64,000 nt of DNA, from the NCBI RefSeq assembly GCF_021532275.1, contig NZ_JACBOT010000021.1, positions 186,001-250,000 on the forward strand, in the 5' to 3' direction. This DNA is from Brevibacterium sp. UCMA 11754. Lineage in GTDB: Bacteria > Actinomycetota > Actinomycetes > Actinomycetales > Brevibacteriaceae. Every line of letters begins with the position of its first letter. The stretch's first letter is position 1. The notes below the pieces were generated by a model, which did not search any database, was not told the DNA's origin, and worked only from the letters and a program-made list of their open reading frames with translations. A program made the position numbers and the translations under genes. Below, one piece after another: positions 7,851 to 16,350 of the stretch.

Positions 7851-9743
7851 TCAGAGCGTGGCGGACCACCTCACTGAGGACTCGGTGAGCGTAACGAACC
7901 ACAGCTCACGCTCCAACCATTCGTGTTCGATGGCCAGACCCGCAGGTGTATGACCGGCATCGAACCACTCGATGGAGACGTCTCCCCCGCTCGCCCGCAG
8001 TTGTTCGACGTACTTCCTCGCTTGTGCCGGGGGAGTGCGAGAGTCACGCGCTCCCTGAAACAGCACGACTGACCCTTGAACCTGATCCACGTAGCTCGTG
8101 GACGAGAGCTTCGCACAGGCCTCCTCGAAGCTCAGTTCACCGTTGGACAGCACCTTTTCCCACACGGGCCTGAGTGCGGCGTTCATCTCCTCAAATGCAG
8201 TGGCCCAATCGGCCATCGCCACCACGGCGAATCCTCCAGCGAAGTACTCGGGCAGTCGGCCCATTGACAACAGCGTCAGGTGACCGCCGTAGGAGGCCCC
8301 GGTGACGAACGTCGATACCGGATCCGCCACGCCAAGTCCCCGCAGGCGGTCCATCACCGCCTGTATATCTGCGATCTCGCGGTCGCCGTATCCGATCCAG
8401 AAGCCTTCTCTGAAATCTCTGCCGAATGTCACCGAACCTCGATAATTGAGCGAAGCGAAGGCGAAGCCCTCTGCCAGCCAGGCCTGCGCCTCGGGAGCGT
8501 AGTGGTCGGTGGTGACCAGATTGGGCCCGCCGTGTATGGACAGGATAGTGCCCCGCACCTCACCAGCCGGGATCGCCCACCATAACTGAACAGATGTGCC
8601 ATCGGCGCTGTTGACCAGTTCAGAGTTGAATGGCACGCCTGCGGGCAGCTGGGGTGCATCGATGACGGAAATCGATTCGCCGTGGTGATCGATTCTGATG
8701 AGCGCTGGAGGAGTGTTCCATGACTGCTCGAATACAAATACTCCGCCAGCTTGATCGAGGTAGGACTGCGCGCTGTAGGCGAATTCTGCGGCCACATCGG
8801 GGTCAGCGTAGCTGCCGGTGCCCTCACGCACGACGGAGATGCCCCCGGTGTCGGTGTCGAGGAGGAGGAGGCGATGAATCCCCGCGTCGACGTGGAGCAG
8901 GAGGATCTGCGAATGTTCCGGGGCCCAGTCGAGCGCGAGCACTTCGCCAGCCAACTCGGTCAGGGGATAGTCTGTCCGGTCTCCAGTGGACGGTGACCAC
9001 AGCGCCGGCCTGGCGAAGCCGCTCTTTTCGGTGCTCAGCAGCAATCGATCGTCTCCCAACAGCGGAGAGAAGCGCACGGCCCGGACTGGCCCGCCTTCGC
9101 CCATATCGTCGCACACGGCGATCTCCTCACCGGAGTGTGCGTCGACGATGGTCACAGCTGTCCGACGCCAACCCGGATTGTGATTCGTCGAGTCAGCGGA
9201 GAAGAGATTTGCATCGGCGGAGACGTGCCCGTACCAGGCTTCGTTCTGTGAGGACCAGATGACCTCCGCCTCGCCCCAGGGCTGCGCGGGAATCGACAGC
9301 AGGTGAAAGCCCTCATCGTCGACGATGGTGGCGAGAAGCGTCGACCCGTCGGCGGCGAACTCCATTCCTCTGATGACGTAGGGATCACGGTCTGGAGTCA
9401 GATGAACGCTTTCGACACCGTCGACTGATCGGGCCAGGAGCCCGCCGACCTCGGAACCTCCGTCATCATCGAGGGAGATGACCCAGCGAGCATCGGGTGA
9501 CAGGTAGGACTCGAAGCTCACGTTAATGGGAAGGATATCGGACAGCACTGGATCAGCGCTCCCTGCCTCTGGCGCGAGCAGACGCCCCTCGACCCCATGG
9601 CGATGGTTTTCGATAACAAGGCCAGTGTGCGGGTTCCCCATCACCGGTCTTACCGTGTGCATATACGGCGTGTTGAAGCGCATCTCCCAGTTCGGTGTCT
9701 TGCGTCCATTGGTCGATGCGGTGGAGTCGGTTTGAGCGGTCAT
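7851..9743 (-). CDS. S9-family prolyl oligopeptidase-like serine peptidase
   Basis: A 630-residue cytoplasmic peptidase. An N-terminal beta-propeller-like half (to about residue 380) precedes an alpha/beta-hydrolase domain. The expected triad is Ser484 in TGASYGG, Asp567 in GARDSRTPP and His598 in DAGHTPAG. No signal peptide is seen, so it should act on peptides after import. ATG 9743 has AGGGGAG at good spacing. It is the third gene of a leftward set (hydrolase, M20 peptidase, S9 peptidase), 110 bases after the M20 gene. It could equally be an acylaminoacyl-peptidase or a dipeptidyl-peptidase-like member. The exact cleavage rule is not readable. Confidence 0.85.
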   Translation of the reverse strand: MTAQTDSTASTNGRKTPNWEMRFNTPYMHTVRPVMGNPHTGLVIENHRHGVEGRLLAPEAGSADPVLSDILPINVSFESYLSPDARWVISLDDDGGSEVGGLLARSVDGVESVHLTPDRDPYVIRGMEFAADGSTLLATIVDDEGFHLLSIPAQPWGEAEVIWSSQNEAWYGHVSADANLFSADSTNHNPGWRRTAVTIVDAHSGEEIAVCDDMGEGGPVRAVRFSPLLGDDRLLLSTEKSGFARPALWSPSTGDRTDYPLTELAGEVLALDWAPEHSQILLLHVDAGIHRLLLLDTDTGGISVVREGTGSYADPDVAAEFAYSAQSYLDQAGGVFVFEQSWNTPPALIRIDHHGESISVIDAPQLPAGVPFNSELVNSADGTSVQLWWAIPAGEVRGTILSIHGGPNLVTTDHYAPEAQAWLAEGFAFASLNYRGSVTFGRDFREGFWIGYGDREIADIQAVMDRLRGLGVADPVSTFVTGASYGGHLTLLSMGRLPEYFAGGFAVVAMADWATAFEEMNAALRPVWEKVLSNGELSFEEACAKLSSTSYVDQVQGSVVLFQGARDSRTPPAQARKYVEQLRASGGDVSIEWFDAGHTPAGLAIEHEWLERELWFVTLTESSVRWSATL

Positions 9744-9853
9744 TGCTTCTCCCCTTTGGTCATAGTGGCGTGATTCTCAGTGATAGCTGCGTGGTTCTGA
9801 GTCAAAGATGTGCGAGTCAGATCTGCAGCCCAGTTGTCTCGGGGACGCATCGG

Positions 9854-11005
9854 CTAGGTGTCCGTCTGCCCGCGAATGCGCCGAATAAGCCCAGCGACGA
9901 GGTCAGCCCTTTCGATGATCGATTCGAGATTCGCCCATTCGTGTTCGGCATGGGCACCGTTTCCCAGCGGCCCGAGTCCGTCGAGGGTGGGCGTGCCGAG
10001 TGCCGCTGTGAAGTTGCCATCGGATGCACCCCCGACCTCGACACCATCGAGCGGGGTCTGCCCGAGTTTCGCGGCGACCTCTCGGGCGAGGAGATAGAGC
10101 GCCTCGGCGTGCTCACGCTCAAGGGGCGGCCTGTTGATTCCCCCGACCAGGGCCAGTGCGACCTCGGGATTGCGCGGGAGAATCGACCGGAAAGCGGCGT
10201 CGACGCGTTCGAGTTCACTGAGGGACCAGGCACGGACGTCGAAGGCCACCTCGGCGAGCTCCGGGATGGTGTTCACGGCAGTACCGGCAGTGGCGAATGT
10301 CGGCGACACCGTCGTGCCGAGCGACTCATCCGAGTGGAGCGCGAGCCGCTGGAGGACCTCCGCCATCTCTGCGAGGGCATTGGCGCCCTTTTCAGGCTCG
10401 AGGCCCGCGTGTGCTGCCCGCCCCTTGATCCCGACGCGGTAGATTCCGGCGCCCCGGCGAGCGATCTTCACCGCCCCATCGAGGCTCGGCTCGAGGATGA
10501 GCACGGCACGTGAGCGCGCCGCCGCCTCCTCGATGAGCCTTCGGGAGGTGATCGATCCGGTTTCTTCATCGCCCGTGATCAGGAGAGAGACGTCATCGCA
10601 TCCGCTCCACCGCTCGGCGGCCAGCCTTTCGAGACTGCCGACGGCCGCCACGAGCCCCGACTTCATGTCGAAGACGCCGGGGCCGCGAGCGCGCCCGCTA
10701 TCGACCGTGAAAGGCATCCGGTCCAGAGTGCCCACTGGCCATACGGTATCGACGTGGCCCAGCAGAAGTATTCCCCCCGGATCGGCGGCCTCGAAGTACA
10801 AATGGTCGACGCCGTCGATCTCTCGGATCTCGCCCTGTCGATCGAGTGCCGCACCGGCCCAGTGCCTGATGAGGGAGAAGCATTCGGCGATTCCTTCCCG
10901 GTGCCCGGTGGGAGATTCCACTTCGACCAAGGTCCGCAGGCGTGCGTGGACGAGCTCGGATTCTGTACTCTTCTCGTCTTCGCAGCGGCCGTGAGTGCTG
11001 TTCAC
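9854..11005 (-). CDS. M20-family metallopeptidase (glutamate carboxypeptidase/CPG2-like)
   Basis: A 383-residue zinc peptidase. Metal and catalytic motifs appear in the right order: LLLGHVDTVWP (His and Asp), GPGVFDMKSG (bridging Asp), ITGDEETGS (catalytic and zinc Glu pair), LEPS (zinc ligand) and HAEHEWANL (last His). The dimerisation insert is around residues 180-290. It starts with GTG at 11005, overlapping the TGA of the upstream hydrolase gene by 4 bases. CPG2-type members remove C-terminal Glu or act on amino-acylated substrates. No signal peptide is present, so a cytoplasmic role in peptide breakdown is likely. Confidence 0.85.
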   Translation of the reverse strand: MNSTHGRCEDEKSTESELVHARLRTLVEVESPTGHREGIAECFSLIRHWAGAALDRQGEIREIDGVDHLYFEAADPGGILLLGHVDTVWPVGTLDRMPFTVDSGRARGPGVFDMKSGLVAAVGSLERLAAERWSGCDDVSLLITGDEETGSITSRRLIEEAAARSRAVLILEPSLDGAVKIARRGAGIYRVGIKGRAAHAGLEPEKGANALAEMAEVLQRLALHSDESLGTTVSPTFATAGTAVNTIPELAEVAFDVRAWSLSELERVDAAFRSILPRNPEVALALVGGINRPPLEREHAEALYLLAREVAAKLGQTPLDGVEVGGASDGNFTAALGTPTLDGLGPLGNGAHAEHEWANLESIIERADLVAGLIRRIRGQTDT

Positions 11006-11910
11006 GAGCTTCGCCGTCCGTCCGTGGCAGTAAGCGGATGAAAGAATTCCGTGAGTTCGGCGATGACGAATTCTGGAGTCTCTTCTGCCAAGTAGTGATC
11101 GGATTGTGCCGCTGCACCTTCAACTGCGGCGGCATACCCCTTCCACACTTCGACGACATCGAAGTTCATACCGACGTATCCCTGCTCTCCCCACAGAGTG
11201 AGCAGCGGCATCCTCAGGCTCAGGTCGCGATCACGGTCGGCGCGATCATGGTCGAGATCGATGGTAGCCGCGGACTGATAGTCGGCCGTCGACGCTTCAA
11301 CACCTCCGGGGCTCGTGAAGCACCGTGCATATTCCTGATACGCGTCCGGATCGATCTGGCGACCTCCGGCGTTGCGGCCTTCGAATCGACTGCGCAGCCA
11401 GGTGAGAGGGTCTGCCCTGATGAGAGCTTCGGGCATCCCGTTCTCCAGGGCGAGGAAGAACCAGTGGAAATAGGAGCTCGCCATAGCGCGGTTCACGTTG
11501 TCGAACATATGCAGAGTCGGCACGATGTCAAGCACGGCCAAGCGTTCGACGGCTTCCGGATGGTCGAGCCCCAAGCGATGAGCGACGCGTCCTCCTCGGT
11601 CATGCCCGACAACGGAGTACTTCTCGAAACCGAGCGACATCATCAGGGCATGCTGGTCGGCAGCCATTTCCCGCTTGGAATAGGTGCTGCGGTCGTTCGT
11701 CTGCTCCGGCTTGTCAGAGTCGCCGTACCCGCGCAGATCCCCAAGGACGACAGTGTGGTGCTTCGCCAGCGCCGGTGCCACCAGATGCCACATGTGCTTC
11801 GTCTGGGGATATCCGTGCAATAACAGCACCGGGGGGCCGGAGCCGGCAATCAATCCGCTGACTCGCACACCTGAGCGCGAATTGCCGATCGGATCGAATC
11901 CTTCGAGCAT
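11002..11910 (-). CDS. alpha/beta hydrolase of the fluoroacetate/haloacetate dehalogenase type
   Basis: A 302-residue alpha/beta hydrolase with an Asp, not Ser, nucleophile: SVVGHDRGGRVA gives Asp104, Arg105 and Arg108. Further equivalents of the R. palustris fluoroacetate dehalogenase site, as I remember it, are Asp128 (LDIVPT), His149-Trp150 (YFHWFFLA), Tyr211 and His272. The first set is offset by a constant six residues and the last two by eight. The oxyanion region is LLLHGYPQTKHMWH. These residues would bind a carboxylate and a halide, but epoxide hydrolases share the fold. It is the first gene of the leftward operon with the M20 and S9 peptidases. GGAAGG lies 10 bases before ATG 11910, and a 19-bp palindrome sits upstream. 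Confidence 0.75.
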   Translation of the reverse strand: MLEGFDPIGNSRSGVRVSGLIAGSGPPVLLLHGYPQTKHMWHLVAPALAKHHTVVLGDLRGYGDSDKPEQTNDRSTYSKREMAADQHALMMSLGFEKYSVVGHDRGGRVAHRLGLDHPEAVERLAVLDIVPTLHMFDNVNRAMASSYFHWFFLALENGMPEALIRADPLTWLRSRFEGRNAGGRQIDPDAYQEYARCFTSPGGVEASTADYQSAATIDLDHDRADRDRDLSLRMPLLTLWGEQGYVGMNFDVVEVWKGYAAAVEGAAAQSDHYLAEETPEFVIAELTEFFHPLTATDGRRSS

Positions 11911-11943
11911 GATGCATGCGCCTTCCGTCTTTGGAAAAACCTT

Positions 11944-11962
11944 TAGTCAATTCCTTAGACTA
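11944..11962. promoter_or_regulatory. 19-bp palindrome, second probable operator of the peptide regulon
   Basis: TAGTCAATTCCTTAGACTA has perfect TAGTC/GACTA arms and the same length as the site at 6918-6936, sharing the first eight bases and the last five. It lies 34 bases before the hydrolase start codon and again contains TTGACT on the leftward strand. Confidence 0.6.
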
Positions 11963-12072
11963 TCTCAATTGCGCATGAGCAGGAAGAGGTCAGGGCAGGT
12001 GAAGATAGGGAGCCGGCAACGCTGAACTGCACTGGAGCACCACCGAGCCCGAGGGCTTCCAGAAACCAAGCC

Positions 12073-12936
12073 TCAGCTCTCGGCCAGTCGCTCCCGTTCG
12101 ATGTCGATATCGAAGTCCGCAGCCGGCCACTGGGGGTCAATGTTCCGCAGCGCACTCAGCAGGAGCTGCTGGATCGCCAGTCGCGCGTACCATTTGCGGT
12201 CAGCGGGGACGACGTACCAAGGAGCCGCCTCAGTTGAGGTGCGCTCGAACACCGCCTGATAAGCCTTCATGTAATCGGGCCACAGGAGGCGTTCGTCGAC
12301 GTCACCCGGGTTGTACTTCCAGTACTTGTCGGGGCGGTCCAGGCGGTCCATCAGCCGGTCCTTCTGCTCATCCGGGGAGATATTGAGCATGACCTTGATG
12401 ATGAGCACACCCGCCTCGGCGAGCTCTGCTTCGAAGTCATTGATGGCGGCGTAGCGACGCTCGATCTCTTCGTCATCGGCAAGCTCGCGGACTTTGCCGA
12501 TGAGCACATCCTCGTAGTGGGAGCGATCGAAGACGCCGATCATGCCGGGCCCGGGCACGCGCGGCCGGATGCGCCATAGGAAATCGTGGGAGAGCTCCTC
12601 CTTCGTCGGCGCCTTGAACGCGGCGAGCTCCACGCCCTGTGGATCGACCGATCCGACGACGTGGCGCACGATTCCGCCCTTGCCTGCCGTGTCCATCGCT
12701 TGGAGGACGAGGAGAACCGCTGGCCCTGACTCCTCATCATGATGGGTCGCGAAGAGTCGTTCCTGAAGATCGTCGAGTTCGGGGATGCAGGTTTTGAGGT
12801 CCTTGCGTCCGGATTTCTTGTTGCCTTCGTAGCCGGGGGTCGAACGCGGATCAACATCATCGAGCCGAAACCCTTCGCCTGCCCGCAGCAGCGGCTCCGG
12901 ATCCTCGGTCCAACTCTGCATCGTCTTCTCGCTCAT
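12073..12936 (-). CDS. polyphosphate kinase 2 family protein
   Basis: A 287-residue PPK2-family nucleotide/polyphosphate phosphotransferase. Walker A is QAMDTAGKGG (residues 79-88), with the expected Asp and Lys. Walker B is IGVFDRSHYEDVL with Asp137. The downstream YWKYNPGDVDERLLWPDY and WYVVPADRKWYARL segments are typical of the family. Members transfer phosphate between polyphosphate and nucleoside mono- or diphosphates. Which class (AMP or ADP preference) cannot be told by eye. It appears monocistronic, has only a weak ribosome binding site, and is unrelated to its neighbours. Confidence 0.88.
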   Translation of the reverse strand: MSEKTMQSWTEDPEPLLRAGEGFRLDDVDPRSTPGYEGNKKSGRKDLKTCIPELDDLQERLFATHHDEESGPAVLLVLQAMDTAGKGGIVRHVVGSVDPQGVELAAFKAPTKEELSHDFLWRIRPRVPGPGMIGVFDRSHYEDVLIGKVRELADDEEIERRYAAINDFEAELAEAGVLIIKVMLNISPDEQKDRLMDRLDRPDKYWKYNPGDVDERLLWPDYMKAYQAVFERTSTEAAPWYVVPADRKWYARLAIQQLLLSALRNIDPQWPAADFDIDIERERLAES

Positions 12937-13003
12937 GAGTTCATCTTTGCAGGCAGGAGGGTCAGCGTCTATATCTGTGGTGATCTCCGAGGGCTCTGCG
13001 CCT

Positions 13004-13687
13004 TCAGTCGGGTTTCCGGAACACCGAAGGCAGCCTCTTCATCTTCCGTTCGGTCTCCCGATACGACCACTGCCGCATCGGCTGCGGTACCCGCCACTGC
13101 AGCCTCCAGGCCAGCATTCGGAAGGTGAACGCGAGCCCGGCGATGATCAGCGACACCGCGTTACCCAGGATTCCTGTCGCATCGGCGATGAGCGTGACAC
13201 CGGCTCCGAAGAGGGCGGGGATCAGGTAGAGGTCGGTGCCGGTGAAGATCGCCGGATCCTCACTGGCGACGGCATCGCGCATGAGTCCGCCGCCGCAGGC
13301 CGTGAGCGCCCCCATGAGCAGTGCTGCCGGGTAGGTCGCACCGGCACCGAGGGCGATCGTCGTGCCGGTGACGCTGAAGATCGCGAGTCCGATCGCGTCG
13401 AAGGTCACGATCCAGATTCGGGCCCGCGAGACATGCTTGCCGATGAGGTAGATGAGCAGTGTGGCGATGAGGGGCGGGGCCAAGTAGATCGGCTGACCGA
13501 GCGCGTTCGGCACTCGATCGAGGAGGACGTCGCGGATCATGCCCCCACCGATGCCGGTCATCGTCCCGAGAACCAGGCCCCCGGTGATGTCGAAGCCACG
13601 CCTGGCAGCCAGGAGGACTCCGGAGACTGCGAAGACGAAGGTACCGGTGAGGTCGAGCGCGAGAAAGACTGCTTCCTGTACGTCCAC
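13004..13687 (-). CDS. trimeric intracellular cation (TRIC) channel-like membrane protein (UPF0126)
   Basis: A 227-residue integral membrane protein with about seven helices and two repeated halves, each carrying a glycine-rich GGGMIRDVL or GGGLMRDAV motif. This duplicated GGG-RD pattern is the signature of the bacterial TRIC/YadS-like family. Start is GTG 13687 with GGGGAG six to seven bases ahead. Family members have been linked to cation conductance. The physiological role here is unknown, and it stands alone between PPK2 and the OsmC gene. Confidence 0.8.
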   Translation of the reverse strand: MDVQEAVFLALDLTGTFVFAVSGVLLAARRGFDITGGLVLGTMTGIGGGMIRDVLLDRVPNALGQPIYLAPPLIATLLIYLIGKHVSRARIWIVTFDAIGLAIFSVTGTTIALGAGATYPAALLMGALTACGGGLMRDAVASEDPAIFTGTDLYLIPALFGAGVTLIADATGILGNAVSLIIAGLAFTFRMLAWRLQWRVPQPMRQWSYRETERKMKRLPSVFRKPD

Positions 13688-13847
13688 GACTTACTCCCCT
13701 TCCGGCCTGTCAACGGCGCACCCATCGCCGATCGGCGTGTGGTCAGCATTGGCCGACGCCGGTTCTCCAACCTCGGCGCCTGGTCACCACTGTAGTATCA
13801 GTGCGCCGAGGTGGAGCGTGCCGTCCTCGTCCGTGCAGGAATCGGAA

Positions 13848-14348
13848 TCAGCTGAGCTGGAAGTTGTCCGGGTTCTTGTATTCTTCGATCTCGACGCTCG
13901 GGTTGCCCTGTCCCTTGAGCAGCTTCGAGATCGGGCACCTGGCATGGGCTCGCCCGGCATACTTCTCCGCGTCTGCCTCAGAGACGCCGTCGATGGAGAT
14001 GTAAGCCCGAGGTACAAAGTAGAATCCACCGGTGGACTCACCGTGCAGGTCGACCTCGACGCGGACACGGGACTGTGCTTCAACGTCGTTGACCGCCAGC
14101 ACCACTTTGAGGGTTTCGCCGAGGCAGGTGCTCCACGCCATCGCGAGGAACTGCTCGGGGTTGCTGCCCTGATCGGCGTGAGAGGTGGGGGCCGTCGACA
14201 GTGTCATACCATCTTCGACTCGCACTTCACCCGAGGTCCCGCCGAGGTTCTCGACCTTGGCCGTATAGATGGGAGCGCTTGCGCTTCTTGGTTCGTCCGA
14301 GTCTCCGCTTGGCGCCTGCGGCTCGGCGTATCCTGGGTTCTCAGTCAT
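13848..14348 (-). CDS. OsmC/Ohr-family peroxide-detoxifying protein
   Basis: A 166-residue protein of the organic hydroperoxide resistance family. The first cysteine is Cys75 in AWSTCLGE after the conserved GSNPEQFLA, and the second is Cys138 in HARCPISK. This two-cysteine arrangement is what thiol peroxidases of this family use. The first 25 residues are a Pro/Ser/Glu-rich extension not needed for the fold. A -10-like TAGCAT lies six bases before the ATG, so the transcript may be leaderless. It is divergent from the molybdopterin oxidoreductase gene. Confidence 0.85.
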   Translation of the reverse strand: MTENPGYAEPQAPSGDSDEPRSASAPIYTAKVENLGGTSGEVRVEDGMTLSTAPTSHADQGSNPEQFLAMAWSTCLGETLKVVLAVNDVEAQSRVRVEVDLHGESTGGFYFVPRAYISIDGVSEADAEKYAGRAHARCPISKLLKGQGNPSVEIEEYKNPDNFQLS

Positions 14349-14354
14349 TGCACT

Positions 14355-14360
14355 ATGCTA
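14355..14360 (-). promoter_or_regulatory. -10-like TAGCAT for the OsmC/Ohr gene, leaderless start
   Basis: On the leftward strand TAGCAT is followed by six bases and then the ATG at 14348, placing the expected transcript start at the codon itself. No good -35 was found. Confidence 0.4.
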
Positions 14361-14437
14361 CGTCAGCTTGACGGCAAGTTCACTGACAATTTCGTGAACG
14401 AGACGCGGCACAGGAGCGAATCGTCTCCCTGGCTGAC

Positions 14438-14464
14438 CCATCCGGAACGCGCTGCGCTCCGAAT
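14438..14464 (+). promoter_or_regulatory. SigK-type promoter of the molybdopterin oxidoreductase gene
   Basis: CCATCC (14438-14443), 15 bases, then CCGAAT (14459-14464), eight bases before ATG 14473. The elements resemble the mycobacterial SigK consensus as I remember it and match the site at 16233-16259. The spacing suggests a leaderless message. Confidence 0.7.
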
Positions 14465-14472
14465 ATCTGTAC

Positions 14473-16089
14473 ATGAGAAGACCATATCGCGCCGCCCTCG
14501 CTGGGATCGTCGCCACCCTTGTCCTGTTCGGTGCCGCCGACCTGATCGCCCGCGCGTTCGGTCCACCGGCGGCACCCCTGCTGGCATTGGGGCAGACGAT
14601 CATTCCGCTGGCACCGACTGGTCTCGTCAAACCCGTCATCGACCTCTTCGGCACCAATGACAAGCTCTTCCTCATTCTCACCACAGGCCTCGGCGCGCTG
14701 GTGCTCGGAGGGCTCATCGGATGGCTGGCTTCTCACCGGCTCCGTCTGGCGACGGCGCTGCTGTGTGTGGCCGGGCTGGTTCCCATCATCGTCATTCTCA
14801 TCCGCCCCGAGTCCAGCGTCGTCGACATCATCCCGACTCTCATCGGGCTCGCCCTGGGCATGGTCGTCTTCCGCCTCCTGATGAGCTTTGGAATGAGCCG
14901 CACTGAGAAAGGGACGGCTCCCGCAGCTCCCCGGAGGTTCCCTGCAGCTGCCCGTCCCAATGGTTCGTCTGCACCCGAACCTTCCTCATCCGACTCGACC
15001 GAGACGCCTGCTTCAGAGCCGTCTCGTCGCCGTTTCTTCATCATCACCGGCATCATCGGGACAGCGGGTGCCGCTGCGATGGCGGCTGGACAGACCGTGG
15101 CCGCATTGACTCTGGATGCGGGAGCCGCGGTGGCTAAACTGGTGCTCCCGAAGCCGGCGACGACAGCCCCACCGATCCCCACCTCGGCGCATCCCGACGT
15201 CAAGGGCCTCGCACCCTTCGTCACAGACCCCAAGGATTTCTATCGCATCGATACGGCGCTGGCTCCTCCGGTCATCGATCCCGAGGAATGGTCGCTGAGA
15301 ATCCATGGCATGGTCGAGTCGGAGGTGACCTTGTCAATGGACGATCTGCTCGACCTTCCCCTCGACGAGCACCACATCACGCTCACCTGCGTCTCCAACC
15401 CCGTCGGGGGTGACCTGGTCGGCAACGCCACCTGGTTGGGCTACCCGGTGCGTGAGCTGCTGCGCCGGGCGAACCCGAACAAGGACGCAGACATGGTCCT
15501 TTCCCATTCGATCGACGGGTTTTCGGCCTCGACGCCGATCGAAGCCCTCACCGATGACCGGGACTCCCTGCTGGCCGTTGGAATGAACGGCAGTCCGCTT
15601 CCTCCCGAACATGGCTTCCCCGCCCGCCTCGTCGTTCCCGGACTCTACGGTTTCGTCTCGGCCACCAAGTGGGTCACCGAACTCGAAGTCACTCGTTTCG
15701 ATGAGAAGACCGCCTATTGGACTGATCGGGGGTGGGATGCCAAGGCGCCCATCCTCGTCGCGTCGAGGGTAGAAGTGCCGAAGCCGTTGGCCAAGGTGCC
15801 TGCCGGTGATGTGGCCGTCGCTGGCACGGCATGGGCGCAGCGCAGCGGCATCAAGCGAGTCGATGTGAAACTCGACGATGGGGAATGGACCTCGGCAGAA
15901 CTCGGCGATGAGGTCAATATCGATACCTGGCGTCAGTGGAAGACGGGTTTCAGCGACGTCGATTCCGGATTGCATACCGTCACGGTCCGTGCGATCGATC
16001 AGGACGGAAACGTCCAGACCCCGAAGCGCAGGAAGTCCATTCCCAACTCCGCGACAGGTCACCATCACATCCAGTTCAGTGTCGAGTAG
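14473..16089 (+). CDS. membrane-anchored molybdopterin-dependent oxidoreductase (sulfite oxidase/SorA-like fold)
   Basis: This protein has 538 residues. Residues 1-140 hold four likely membrane helices. After a Pro/Ser-rich linker comes another hydrophobic segment with RRRFFIITG (186-210), and then the extracytoplasmic molybdopterin domain (about 240-420) and a C-terminal immunoglobulin-like dimerisation domain ending TGHHHIQFS. Cys306 in HITLTCVSNPVGG is the expected molybdenum ligand. There is no heme domain, so electrons must leave by another carrier. The gene starts a cluster with the fasciclin lipoprotein, sigK and rskA, a grouping known in actinobacteria, and has its own SigK-type promoter. 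The substrate is unknown. Methionine sulfoxide or sulfite chemistry is possible but unproven. Confidence 0.85.
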   Translation: MRRPYRAALAGIVATLVLFGAADLIARAFGPPAAPLLALGQTIIPLAPTGLVKPVIDLFGTNDKLFLILTTGLGALVLGGLIGWLASHRLRLATALLCVAGLVPIIVILIRPESSVVDIIPTLIGLALGMVVFRLLMSFGMSRTEKGTAPAAPRRFPAAARPNGSSAPEPSSSDSTETPASEPSRRRFFIITGIIGTAGAAAMAAGQTVAALTLDAGAAVAKLVLPKPATTAPPIPTSAHPDVKGLAPFVTDPKDFYRIDTALAPPVIDPEEWSLRIHGMVESEVTLSMDDLLDLPLDEHHITLTCVSNPVGGDLVGNATWLGYPVRELLRRANPNKDADMVLSHSIDGFSASTPIEALTDDRDSLLAVGMNGSPLPPEHGFPARLVVPGLYGFVSATKWVTELEVTRFDEKTAYWTDRGWDAKAPILVASRVEVPKPLAKVPAGDVAVAGTAWAQRSGIKRVDVKLDDGEWTSAELGDEVNIDTWRQWKTGFSDVDSGLHTVTVRAIDQDGNVQTPKRRKSIPNSATGHHHIQFSVE

Positions 16090-16232
16090 AGCGATCCTCA
16101 GTCACGCACCGGACCACACTGTCACGGCCCCAGACTCCCCATTCAGGCGGAGACTGGGGCCGACCTGCGCAGGTCCGAAGATATCGCAGAGGGCTCCGTG
16201 AAAAAGAAGTCAAAAGAATCTTTGAATTTCAC
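16090..16232. other. intergenic region with two GC-rich inverted repeats
   Basis: It contains a 13-base-pair stem with one mismatch (arms 16126-16138 and 16149-16161, loop of 10). This stem is probably the end of the oxidoreductase transcript, although no T-run follows. A perfect 14-bp palindrome, GACCTGCGCAGGTC, follows at 16162-16175. The rest, to the SigK-type promoter, is A-rich and holds no gene. Confidence 0.5.
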
Positions 16233-16259
16233 CCATCCAGAACCAGACGGGCTGCGAAT
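16233..16259 (+). promoter_or_regulatory. SigK-type promoter of the fasciclin gene
   Basis: CCATCC (16233-16238), 15 bases, then GCGAAT (16254-16259) followed by A. Spacing and both hexamers agree with the site at 14438-14464. The predicted start near 16266 leaves a leader of about 85 bases with the ribosome binding site TAGGAGAAG before ATG 16351. Confidence 0.65.
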
Positions 16260-16350
16260 AACAAGTACACAGCGAGCAATGAAGGCAACTTCAAAGCTGT
16301 GCGCTGATACGCACCACCGTTGATGCATTACCTCAATTAGGAGAAGAACG

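Noticed and set aside
9744..9853. Possible third copy of the TAGTC palindrome before the S9 peptidase
   Set aside because: Only degenerate repeats (GCGTGRTTCTSAGT twice) are present. The arms do not match the other two sites.
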